A stretch of DNA of 64,000 bases from Eubacteriales bacterium. Its GTDB lineage: Bacteria; Bacillota; Clostridia; Lachnospirales; Lachnospiraceae. The position numbers and the translations under genes were made by a program. Shown one piece after another: positions 37,015-43,720 of this stretch (its first letter is position 1; each line of letters starts with the position of its first letter). The stretch spans positions 153,595 to 217,594 of the forward strand of contig JAUNPS010000001.1 in assembly GCA_030536575.1 (NCBI GenBank), written 5' to 3'. Below the pieces are notes generated by a model. That model saw only the letters and a list, made by a program, of their open reading frames with translations, made no database searches and was not told where the DNA came from.

Positions 37015-38021
37015 AAAATGTTGCAAGATTTTCTGACAATGACAAGAGGATGCTATTCCGTAACACAGCGGATAAGATGGGGTTGAATGACGCCATCGTG
37101 GAAAAAGATTTTTGGGTGTGCTTTACGCTGGACTATCTGTTCCACCGTTCCCCCTGGAAAGATTCGATTACCTTTAAGGGCGGCACCAGCCTATCAAAAG
37201 CATTTAACCTGATCAGCCGGTTTTCTGAGGACATTGACCTAATCCTGGACTGGCGTGTGCTGGGATATGGCAAAGACGAACCCTGGGAGAAACGTTCCAA
37301 CACAAAGCAGGATGCTTTCAACAAAGAGGCCAATGCGCGGGCGGAGGTTTTTCTGGCGGAAACGTTCTGCCCTGCCTTCAAAGATGGGCTGTCCCAGGAG
37401 CTTGGATGTGAAGATGATATTCACATGGACGAGGAAGAAAGGCAGACAGTGATTTTTGCCTATCCCAAGCTGTTTACCAATGCGGGAACCTTGCAGGTGA
37501 TCCGTTTGGAGATTGGCGCACTGGCGGCATGGACGCCGGCGAAGTCTTCGGAGATTACGCCCTATGTTGCGGAGTATTACCCAGATGTATTCGGGCAGAA
37601 AGGCACGGATATTCTGACAGTTGCCCCGGAGCGGACTTTCTGGGAAAAGGCCACAATCCTGCACCATGAGGCCAACAGGCCGGAACATCTGGAAATGCCG
37701 CAGCGGTATTCCAGGCATTATTACGACCTGTACCGTATGGCTATGACCCCGGTGAAAGAAGCGGCGTTCTCTAGGCTTGATCTGTTGAAAAAAGTCGTGG
37801 ATTTCAAGATGAAGTTCTATCCCAGAGGATGGGCAAAGTACCAGAAGGCTGTGCCAAGAACATTGAAGTTGATTCCTCCGGAATACCGGTTAGCGGCGTT
37901 GGAGGCGGACTATGATTCCATGAAGGATATGCTGTACGGCAATGTTCCTACATTCGACACTGTTATAGCGGAGGTACAAGAACTTGAAAAAGAGATCAAT
38001 ATACTTTCGTTTCATACATAA
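37011..38021 (+). CDS. AbiEii-family nucleotidyltransferase toxin
   Basis: 336 residues from the ATG at 37011 after GGGGAGG, overlapping the antitoxin stop. The nucleotidyltransferase core is clear: FKGGTSLSK (about 44-52) and SEDIDLIL (60-67), giving the G-S and D-x-D metal/nucleotide site, with EKDFW upstream as usual for AbiEii. Related MenT toxins add nucleotides to tRNA acceptor ends and stop translation; AbiEii itself uses GTP in studied cases. Placement beside tRNA-Pro is notable. The gene is full length and looks functional. Confidence 0.9.
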   Translation: MKNVARFSDNDKRMLFRNTADKMGLNDAIVEKDFWVCFTLDYLFHRSPWKDSITFKGGTSLSKAFNLISRFSEDIDLILDWRVLGYGKDEPWEKRSNTKQDAFNKEANARAEVFLAETFCPAFKDGLSQELGCEDDIHMDEEERQTVIFAYPKLFTNAGTLQVIRLEIGALAAWTPAKSSEITPYVAEYYPDVFGQKGTDILTVAPERTFWEKATILHHEANRPEHLEMPQRYSRHYYDLYRMAMTPVKEAAFSRLDLLKKVVDFKMKFYPRGWAKYQKAVPRTLKLIPPEYRLAALEADYDSMKDMLYGNVPTFDTVIAEVQELEKEINILSFHT

Positions 38022-38110
38022 ATGCGAAGCATAGCTATTCGATTTTGAGCAGCCGGTTTTTCTTTTCAAACTACGGATGCCTGTTGATTAAAAAGAATGC
38101 ATGACTTTAG

Positions 38111-38200
38111 TTAGAAGCCACCCGCTTACGTGAGGCTGATGACAAAACCATATTTGACAGCTATTTAGACACGATATGGCCTGCAAATATCAAAAAATAA
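38111..38200 (+). pseudogene. Coding remnant of unknown origin
   Basis: A stop-bounded 29-codon frame ends in FDSYLDTIWPANIKK and a TAA. It has no start or ribosome site and looks like the tail of a protein gene cut off by deletion. It lies between the AbiE toxin gene and the right repeat. Confidence 0.25.
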
Positions 38201-38290
38201 CTCAAATATTGTAAAAATATCTATAAATATAGCGTTAAAAGCTGAACAGCAACAGAAAAATAGTAGCGTAGGTGTGGCGCAGATTAAGAA

Positions 38291-38425
38291 TCGGGACGCA
38301 GAGGTCGCAGGTTCAAATCCTGTCGCATCGATTCCTTGGCAGGGGCGCCGGAAATGCTGGATTTTTCAGGGTTTCCGGTTCTTTTTTATTTTCAAAGAGT
38401 ATTCTGATGAGCGTTCGTAAAATGA
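38291..38425 (+). repeat. Right direct repeat (attR-like) with tRNA-Pro 3' fragment
   Basis: The first 41 bases are the tRNA-Pro 3' part from the anticodon loop to the discriminator A (38331). The rest repeats the terminator and flank seen at 35445-35538. The 5' half of the tRNA is missing, so this is not a working tRNA gene. The bases from 38426 to 38583 hold no gene. Confidence 0.85.
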
Positions 38426-38583
38426 CTTAGCGCAGACCGCCTATTCTCAATATGAGCTTGGAAAACGTGCGATACCTATTCAATGCATAATAAAACTGTG
38501 CGTATTTTATCATGTTTCTGCTGACTATATACTGGGGCTCTCAAATAAAAAGAATCGATACACATAAAGCCGGAAATCATCAT

Positions 38584-39099
38584 TCAAAGCACTTTTTGCA
38601 GGATATCCCGGAGATAGCCCCCGTATTTTTCGGTCGTTTTTATCACCTGATAGCCCTGGCGAAGTGCATTGTCCTTGCTGTAACGATTATCCGGGTGAAT
38701 CGTACAGAGCAGGTAACGGTATCCTGCTTTTCGCAGATCCGCTTCGGCGGCCTGCATAAGGCGGTATTGAAGGTGGTGGCCGCGGTATTTCGGGAGCACC
38801 GCCGCTGATTCCATATGTGCGGTCAAAAGCATCTGCTCATTGGAGAAACCGATATCATTTCCGAGGTTTTCCGGCGACATGCCAGGAAATGTCACGAGAA
38901 AAATTCCGGCCAGTTCCCCGCTCCTCGCTTCCACCGCCAGGTAGCCAGTGCCGTTTCCCGCAGTCAATACATTAGAGGTATATTCCGCATTGTCCGCCAC
39001 GTACCATTCTTTGTGATCCATCGCCTCATAAACTGTTTGGATCAATGCACTGATGGCCGCAGCGTCAGACAGTTTCGCTTTCACGATTTCAAAATCCAT
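38584..39099 (-). CDS. GNAT family N-acetyltransferase
   Basis: 171 residues. The acetyl-CoA loop region is visible around LPKYRGHHLQYRLMQAAE (about 111-128), where R-G-x-x-x-x-L takes the place of the usual Q/R-x-x-G-x-G/A motif. The central beta strands AVEARSGELAGIFLVTF fit the fold. The acceptor is unknown; small amines, peptides or antibiotics are all possible. It lies between the right repeat of the AbiE cassette and the second tRNA-Pro gene, so it may be accessory cargo of an earlier insertion. Confidence 0.82.
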   Translation of the reverse strand: MDFEIVKAKLSDAAAISALIQTVYEAMDHKEWYVADNAEYTSNVLTAGNGTGYLAVEARSGELAGIFLVTFPGMSPENLGNDIGFSNEQMLLTAHMESAAVLPKYRGHHLQYRLMQAAEADLRKAGYRYLLCTIHPDNRYSKDNALRQGYQVIKTTEKYGGYLRDILQKVL

Positions 39100-39164
39100 T
39101 TTTCTTAATCCTTTCTTTCCCTATCATACAAGAAACAAGGGTGTTGGTCGTTATTATTCCGGCA

Positions 39165-39216
39165 GTACCTGAGCACTTAGCTGCGACGCGAAGCTAGTCC
39201 TTTAGGGCTCAGGTAC
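39165..39216. repeat. Nested inverted repeat
   Basis: Outer arms GTACCTGAGC (39165-39174) and GCTCAGGTAC (39207-39216) enclose a smaller pair TAGCT (39178-39182) and AGCTA (39192-39196). This could fold as a forked hairpin in RNA or DNA. No gene is attached; the surrounding 39100-39342 is otherwise empty. Confidence 0.55.
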
Positions 39217-39342
39217 GTAAGAACGTGATTCAGGTGTGAACAGGCTCTTTTCTTAAATGAGCCTGTGAATCGTTACTGGAACGAGGTACAAGTAAACAGT
39301 AACAGTTGTTCAAGAATTGTCGAGAATTTTTAGAAAAATAGC

Positions 39343-39371
39343 TTGAATTTTGGATGATTTCATGGTATACT
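39343..39371 (+). promoter_or_regulatory. Promoter of second tRNA-Pro gene
   Basis: TTGAAT at 39343-39348 and TATACT at 39366-39371 with a 17-base spacer, 20 bases before the tRNA. Confidence 0.65.
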
Positions 39372-39391
39372 GAGGAAGTTCAAAGAGATTG

Positions 39392-39465
39392 CGATGCGTG
39401 GCTCAGCTTGGTAGAGCGCTGCGTTCGGGACGCAGAGGTCGCAGGTTCAAATCCTGTCGCATCGA
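39392..39465 (+). tRNA. tRNA-Pro (anticodon CGG), second copy
   Basis: 74 bases identical to the tRNA at 35371, with anticodon CGG and no encoded CCA. The next 23 bases also match the first copy, then the sequences diverge into a different terminator stem. Confidence 0.95.
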
Positions 39466-39481
39466 TTCCTTGGCAGGGGCG

Positions 39482-39519
39482 CCGGAAACCTAGGGAAGAT
39501 AGGTTTCCGGTTCTTTTTT
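39482..39519 (+). terminator. Terminator of second tRNA-Pro
   Basis: CCGGAAACCTA (39482-39492) pairs with TAGGTTTCCGG (39500-39510), followed by TTCTTTTTTA. Confidence 0.85.
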
Positions 39520-39530
39520 ATATTTCATGC

Positions 39531-39559
39531 TTGAAATCATAAAAATGATATGCTATAGT
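39531..39559 (+). promoter_or_regulatory. Promoter of antitoxin RNA copy 1
   Basis: TTGAAA at 39531-39536 and TATAGT at 39554-39559 with a 17-base spacer. Confidence 0.7.
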
Positions 39560-39565
39560 ATAAAT

Positions 39566-39662
39566 GCAAAGAGGAAACAACCGTCCACAAAGTGGTTGAC
39601 CTCCCGGTGGTTTAAATAAGCCTACCTGCACGGTCAAGTAACAAGGTAGGCTTATTTATTTT
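39566..39662 (+). ncRNA. Type I antitoxin antisense RNA, copy 1
   Basis: Start inferred from the promoter; the end is a terminator with AAGCCTACCT (39618-39627) and AGGTAGGCTT (39644-39653) then TTATTTATTTT. An AACCGTCCACAAAGTGGTT hairpin lies near the 5' end, and ACCTCCC (39599-39605) is complementary to the Shine-Dalgarno GGGAGGT of the toxin on the other strand. Its 3' end overlaps the toxin stop. The layout resembles RatA/TxpA-type systems. Confidence 0.7.
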
Positions 39663-39751
39663 CGCTTATTCCTACGATCTATGTAGGTAAGCAGCGCAAT
39701 CAGAAAATTACCGCTCAAAAACAGCAGGCTTAAAGTCTGATATACATCCAT
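39656..39751 (-). CDS. Type I toxin, small holin-like membrane peptide
   Basis: 31 residues from the ATG at 39751 behind GGGAGGTGGCGCAT. It opens MDVYQTLSLLF, continues as one hydrophobic membrane segment (SGNFLIALL) and ends with a basic tail YIDRRNKRK. This is the typical make-up of the putative holin-like toxin group (TxpA/BsrG-like) in Firmicutes. A likely TATAAT -10 at 39877-39872 gives a 5' leader of about 115 bases containing CCTCCC, which could hide the ribosome site, as is common for type I toxins. The convergent antisense RNA overlaps its 3' end. Confidence 0.75.
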   Translation of the reverse strand: MDVYQTLSLLFLSGNFLIALLTYIDRRNKRK

Positions 39752-39978
39752 ATGCGCCACCTCCCTCTTTCTTTATTTCCCATGACAGGATTACGCCGAT
39801 CGGCATAGCAGCGATTGCTGCTTCAGAAAGGCGGGAGGCTACCACCTTGCAACACGATTGTTTCCTTACGCATTATATTACAATACTTTTTCTATTTTTT
39901 CAATTTCTTTTTTGCAAAATTTTATTTTAATATAGAGTATTTTAAAGTTGCAATTTCATTAAAAAATTTATTTTTCTC

Positions 39979-40007
39979 TTGAAATTCAGAATACAATATG
40001 CTATAGT
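39979..40007 (+). promoter_or_regulatory. Promoter of antitoxin RNA copy 2
   Basis: TTGAAA at 39979-39984 and TATAGT at 40002-40007 with a 17-base spacer, matching copy 1. Confidence 0.7.
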
Positions 40008-40013
40008 AGTACA

Positions 40014-40112
40014 TAAGGAAAACAACCGTCCACAAAGTGGTTGACCTCCCGGTAAGATTTATAAGCCTACCTGGACTTGCCAAGTGACAAGGTAGGCTTA
40101 TTTATTTTCGCT
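40014..40112 (+). ncRNA. Type I antitoxin antisense RNA, copy 2 (toxin partner lost)
   Basis: It repeats copy 1: AACAACCGTCCACAAAGTGG, ACCTCCC, and a terminator with AAGCCTACCT (40063-40072) and AGGTAGGCTT (40090-40099). The following bases keep only the last five toxin codons (complement of RNKRK-stop, about 40104-40121) before unrelated sequence. So this antitoxin has no intact toxin of its own and could act as a decoy or backup for copy 1. Confidence 0.65.
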
Positions 40113-40147
40113 TATTCCTACAATTTTTCTTCTTTCCCCGAAACTTC

Positions 40148-41215
40148 TCATCCATTCAGGAAATCCGTAATACTCTGCACCACATGCTGCACCGGGTATC
40201 CCCCAGCCCCATAAATCCCCGGCAGCCACGTATCATACTGCCCCTCCGGATCATAATAACACCCTCCGATCATCACCCACGCATGCCTCGTCAGTCCATC
40301 CGCCGCCCCATCCGTCGATCCGCTGACCCTCCCGCAGACCACATAAGGCCGATATCCCACCTCCGCCGCCAAAGCCGCAAACGCACACGCAAATCCATAA
40401 CAATTCCCACTCCCCGTCGTCAGCATATTCAGCGCCGTCGCCTTCTGCCATCCCGCCTGAGACAAATTCGGGTATTTCGGCGCGTAATAATGCCTTCCAA
40501 CGATATAATTCCAGCAGGCATACAGCTTCTGGCTCTGCGTCATCTGATCATTCGTGATGGAAGAAACGATCTCCATTGTCTTTCTCTTGAGCTGGGAAGC
40601 CGTGTTATCCACAGCCGCCCCGGAATCCGAGAACGTTATCCCCTCATAAGTCACATTTCGCTTCACAAGGCCGGTTTTCTCCACATAGTACAGCTTATTT
40701 TTTACAATGTGCCATCCTTCGATCACGGCTCCTCCCGCGCTGACGCAATAAATTCTGCCTTTGATTTTCACGATCCGGTCTTTCGTCGGAACCACAAGGC
40801 ATCCTTTTCCGCTGAAAATGTAGCGCACACCGTCGATTTTCACACTGTTTGTAACCGCATTTCCCTTATAATTAAAATAGTATTTCCTGCCTCCGATCGT
40901 CTTCCACTGCTTCTTCAGCTTTTTGCCATTTTTGTCATAATAGCAATACGTTCCATTCACTTTCTGGAGTCCGCGCAGCTTCTTTGTACTTTTCGCCGAT
41001 GAAGCCGCCACGGACGACGCAGCCGTCCCGTCCAGGGCCGTCGTTTCCCCTGCCGAATCGAAGTCCGACGTTTCGTCCCAAACCGCCGTTCCTCCAGCCG
41101 AAGCCGACACCTCCGTCAAGACAGCCGTCTCCCCGGCAAACGCCAGCTCCCCCGGCTGCCCCGCCAAACACACCGCCAACATCGCCGCTCCAAACCGCAT
41201 TTTCATCTTCTTCAT
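40148..41215 (-). CDS. Secreted transglutaminase-fold protein with cell-wall-binding repeats
   Basis: 355 residues. A signal peptide ends near AFA-GE (27); a Ser/Ala/Thr/Gly-rich linker runs to about 77. Cell-wall/choline-binding-type repeats rich in Tyr, Trp and Lys (GLQKVNGTYCYYDKNGKKL and following) cover about 80-190. The C-terminal transglutaminase-like domain has Cys272 (GSGNCYGFAC), His311 (TRHAWV) and Asp322 (YYDPEGQ), a full triad. It probably cleaves or links peptides at the cell wall. It is a close paralogue of 46449 but lies beyond the terminator of that operon. Confidence 0.88.
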   Translation of the reverse strand: MKKMKMRFGAAMLAVCLAGQPGELAFAGETAVLTEVSASAGGTAVWDETSDFDSAGETTALDGTAASSVAASSAKSTKKLRGLQKVNGTYCYYDKNGKKLKKQWKTIGGRKYYFNYKGNAVTNSVKIDGVRYIFSGKGCLVVPTKDRIVKIKGRIYCVSAGGAVIEGWHIVKNKLYYVEKTGLVKRNVTYEGITFSDSGAAVDNTASQLKRKTMEIVSSITNDQMTQSQKLYACWNYIVGRHYYAPKYPNLSQAGWQKATALNMLTTGSGNCYGFACAFAALAAEVGYRPYVVCGRVSGSTDGAADGLTRHAWVMIGGCYYDPEGQYDTWLPGIYGAGGYPVQHVVQSITDFLNG

Positions 41216-41254
41216 TCCACAACTCCTCCTTCCGGACGCGCGAACCCGCCGCCC

Positions 41255-41398
41255 TAAAACTCACAACTCCGCACGCGAAACGCACACGAAAACTCCGTCC
41301 AGCGCAAACCTCTCGACTCCACACGCCAGACCCGCACAAGACGCGCCCAACGCAAACCTCTCAACTCCACACGCCAAACCCGCGCAAAGCTCACAGAC
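41255..41398. repeat. 48-bp tandem repeat upstream of transglutaminase gene
   Basis: CGCAAACCTCTC recurs at 41303 and 41351 with the rest of a 48-bp unit (ACTCCACACGCCA-AACCCGC-like), and a third decayed unit lies before them. The array fills most of the gap between the terminator at 41406 and the gene start at 41215, so it would be in the leader or promoter of that gene. Confidence 0.6.
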
Positions 41399-41405
41399 CT
41401 TTCAC

Positions 41406-41433
41406 AAAAAGGCCCCCGGCAATCCAGGGGCCC
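41406..41433 (-). terminator. Terminator of the MBOAT/transglutaminase operon
   Basis: GGGGCC and GGCCCC form the stem, and on the minus strand a TTTTT run follows. It lies 8 bases after the SH3-protein stop. Confidence 0.75.
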
Positions 41434-41441
41434 ATTCTCAC

Positions 41442-42320
41442 TTAGTATTCCTCAGTCTCTACCGTCCCATCCGAATACGTAATCTCATAATATCCATGCC
41501 CACTTCCATCACAGTCATCATACTTCTGCCTGCTCACCTCATATCTCCCCTGCTGCGCCGGCGCCTGATTCTGCCCCGCTGCCGCCTGTGCCGCCGCAGC
41601 AGCCTGCGCTTCCGCCGCTGCCTGCGCCGCAATCTGCGCCCTCGCCTGCGCCTCAGCCTCCACAGCCTGCGCCGCCACATCCTCCATCTCCGTCACATAA
41701 CTCTTGGAAATAAATCCTTCCCCATCTCCAAGCTCCATCCGATACCACTTCGGCAGCTCCCCAAGCACCTGGATCTCACTCCCGCGCCCGGCCACAGACA
41801 CCGCCTCGGCCTCCGCACTCGCCTCAGCCCTCACATACACATCATCCACCACATACATGGTCTTCGCCTCATCAAAAACGACTTCCTCGCCCTCCTCAAC
41901 AAGACGGGCCGTCTCCCCGGACTCCTTCGACAAATACTCCAAAGCCACAAAACTGCCAAACATCTTCAGAACCGGCGCATCCACATCCTCCGGATCTACA
42001 TCCAGAATCTGATGCTCCGTCCCCTCCTCATCCGTCAAAACCAACGCCGCATCCTGCATCTCCGCTTTGGAAAACTCGATCCCGGTCAGATTCTCCGCCG
42101 TCCAAAGCGCTTCTCCTTCTTCCGAAACCTCCACGTCAGCCGCCTTTTCCGTCTCCGCGGTCTCCGTCTCAGCCTCCGAATCCTCGGTCTCCGTTTCCGC
42201 TTCCACTTCGGAAGCAGTCTCTGTCTCAGCAGCCTTCTCCTCGGCAAACACCGCCGAACCGCCAAGCACCGTACTCATCGCCGCCACACCACACAAAAAC
42301 TGCACAAACTTTCTTTTCAT
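41442..42320 (-). CDS. Secreted acidic SH3-domain protein
   Basis: 292 residues. A signal peptide ends near VFA-EE (26). An acidic Glu/Thr/Ala low-complexity region (about 27-80) follows. A bacterial SH3 domain is seen around MYVVDDVYVRAEASAEAEAVS to GFISKSYV (about 155-210), then an Ala/Gln-rich linker and a short tail ending in TVETEEY. SH3 domains of this kind bind peptidoglycan or cell-wall peptides. It is the last gene of the operon with MBOAT and DHHW proteins, 44 bases after the latter. The repeats may vary in length between strains. Confidence 0.8.
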   Translation of the reverse strand: MKRKFVQFLCGVAAMSTVLGGSAVFAEEKAAETETASEVEAETETEDSEAETETAETEKAADVEVSEEGEALWTAENLTGIEFSKAEMQDAALVLTDEEGTEHQILDVDPEDVDAPVLKMFGSFVALEYLSKESGETARLVEEGEEVVFDEAKTMYVVDDVYVRAEASAEAEAVSVAGRGSEIQVLGELPKWYRMELGDGEGFISKSYVTEMEDVAAQAVEAEAQARAQIAAQAAAEAQAAAAAQAAAGQNQAPAQQGRYEVSRQKYDDCDGSGHGYYEITYSDGTVETEEY

Positions 42321-42364
42321 CCTAAAAGATCCTCCTTAAAAAATTTTTCATTCCCATCTACTGG

Positions 42365-43708
42365 TCACATCACAAATACCTCAATCTGATTCGCCGCCCC
42401 GGAAAACTTCCCGCTCTCCAGATAAAGCACAAATCCTTCCTCACCGCTCTCCCAGGTTACCGGGAACGCCTCATAAGCCATCCCGCCGTCCACCTGCACG
42501 GCAATCCTGGCCCGCGTATCCAGCTCCGCCAGATTCAGCGTCCCGCTGATCTTCGTGTAAAGCCCCTGATTCACGACCTCCACCTCCGTCAGCCCATCCG
42601 CATCCAGCTTCGCCGCCTCGCCTGGCACAATCACCAGCGGCCCCGGCATCACCGGCGGATTCTCCGCCATTTCCGGCAAAAACCTCTCCGCCCGCTCCAC
42701 AATCACCGTATCCGCCAGACAAGTGTCCAAATCCGTCATCTGATACGGAACCCCTCTGGAAAAGTACGCATTTCCAAAAGCCTCCGCCAGAAACGGCAGC
42801 AGCGCATTCCCAAACGAATCCCGGTACATCACCAGGCTTCCCGACGCCACCGCATTGACCGTAGAAATCCGCGGTTCAAAATTACTCTCCACCTCTTCCA
42901 CATACGAATACGAAAAAGGCTTCGCATAATAAATCTCCTCCTCCGGCGTTGGCGCCTTGGGATAAAGCATCTCATCCAAATCGCCGATAAAGTCCGTCCG
43001 AACCTCATAATCGCCGTTCGTATAGGAAATATGCAGCTTCGACAGCGCATCTAAAATCTGATCCGCCGCCAGGGACGCCCCCTTGTTATTCCAGTGGGAA
43101 TCCCGTTTATGGTAAAGCACCTCCTCCTGTTCGGAAAATGCCTGCCACAAATCCACGTAATTTACCTGTTCTTCCGTCAGGTACTTCTGCAGACCCTCCA
43201 GATTCTTCTGGTTGTCCGTAGTCACCTGATAATAATACGGCATATTTTTGCCGTAAAGCGTATTCTTATTCGGCGCAACCGTAAACACAAAACTGCATCC
43301 CCGCTTCTCCGCATAATCCTGCATCAAAGCAAGGGAATGCGCCACATTAAACAGCGACCGTTCGCTCATCGGATTCGTCCTCTGAAAATCCTCCAGAGAA
43401 TCCTTATAATAAAGCCAGCCGTCCGTGCCCTCGATGACTCCGCTGGCCGCGGACACGCCAAACCCCTTTCCCATAAGCAATGCGTTCGCCGTCACCAATT
43501 CATTCCGAAATGCAAAATGCTCCTGAAAATACTCCCCGGCCTGGGTCAGGAACGCCTGGTTCCACCCATCCTCCGTAACCAATTGCGGCAGATCCGCCAG
43601 ATCCCTGTTTTCCGCCGATTCCCCGCTTCCTCCAAAAAGCAGCCCCACAGACGGCACCAGGCAGACCGCAAAAAACAGGATTCCATAAACAATCTTCCAT
43701 CTTTTCAT
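42365..43708 (-). CDS. DHHW/AlgX-like exported SGNH protein
   Basis: 447 residues with an N-terminal membrane anchor or signal (about 5-25). The AlgJ/AlgX-like catalytic motif is KRDSHWNNKG with Asp203 and His205, and MYRDSFGNALLPFL supplies the nucleophile Ser. Such proteins receive the acyl group from an MBOAT and place it on an extracellular polysaccharide. It starts 12 bases after the MBOAT stop. The polymer could be teichoic acid, peptidoglycan or capsule; nothing here decides. Confidence 0.85.
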   Translation of the reverse strand: MKRWKIVYGILFFAVCLVPSVGLLFGGSGESAENRDLADLPQLVTEDGWNQAFLTQAGEYFQEHFAFRNELVTANALLMGKGFGVSAASGVIEGTDGWLYYKDSLEDFQRTNPMSERSLFNVAHSLALMQDYAEKRGCSFVFTVAPNKNTLYGKNMPYYYQVTTDNQKNLEGLQKYLTEEQVNYVDLWQAFSEQEEVLYHKRDSHWNNKGASLAADQILDALSKLHISYTNGDYEVRTDFIGDLDEMLYPKAPTPEEEIYYAKPFSYSYVEEVESNFEPRISTVNAVASGSLVMYRDSFGNALLPFLAEAFGNAYFSRGVPYQMTDLDTCLADTVIVERAERFLPEMAENPPVMPGPLVIVPGEAAKLDADGLTEVEVVNQGLYTKISGTLNLAELDTRARIAVQVDGGMAYEAFPVTWESGEEGFVLYLESGKFSGAANQIEVFVM

Positions 43709-43720
43709 GCGCCGTGCCTC

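Noticed and set aside
36397-38021. CRISPR or restriction system in the accessory region
   Set aside because: No repeat-spacer array and no methylase or endonuclease gene; the two genes match AbiE antitoxin and nucleotidyltransferase.
35445-38290. Integrase gene in the tRNA-linked element
   Set aside because: No frame in the element shows the Arg-His-Arg-Tyr or Ser-recombinase motifs; only short tails remain.
38291-38331. Third tRNA-Pro gene
   Set aside because: Only the 3' 41 bases are present; D arm and acceptor 5' strand are missing, so it is a fragment left by insertion or duplication.
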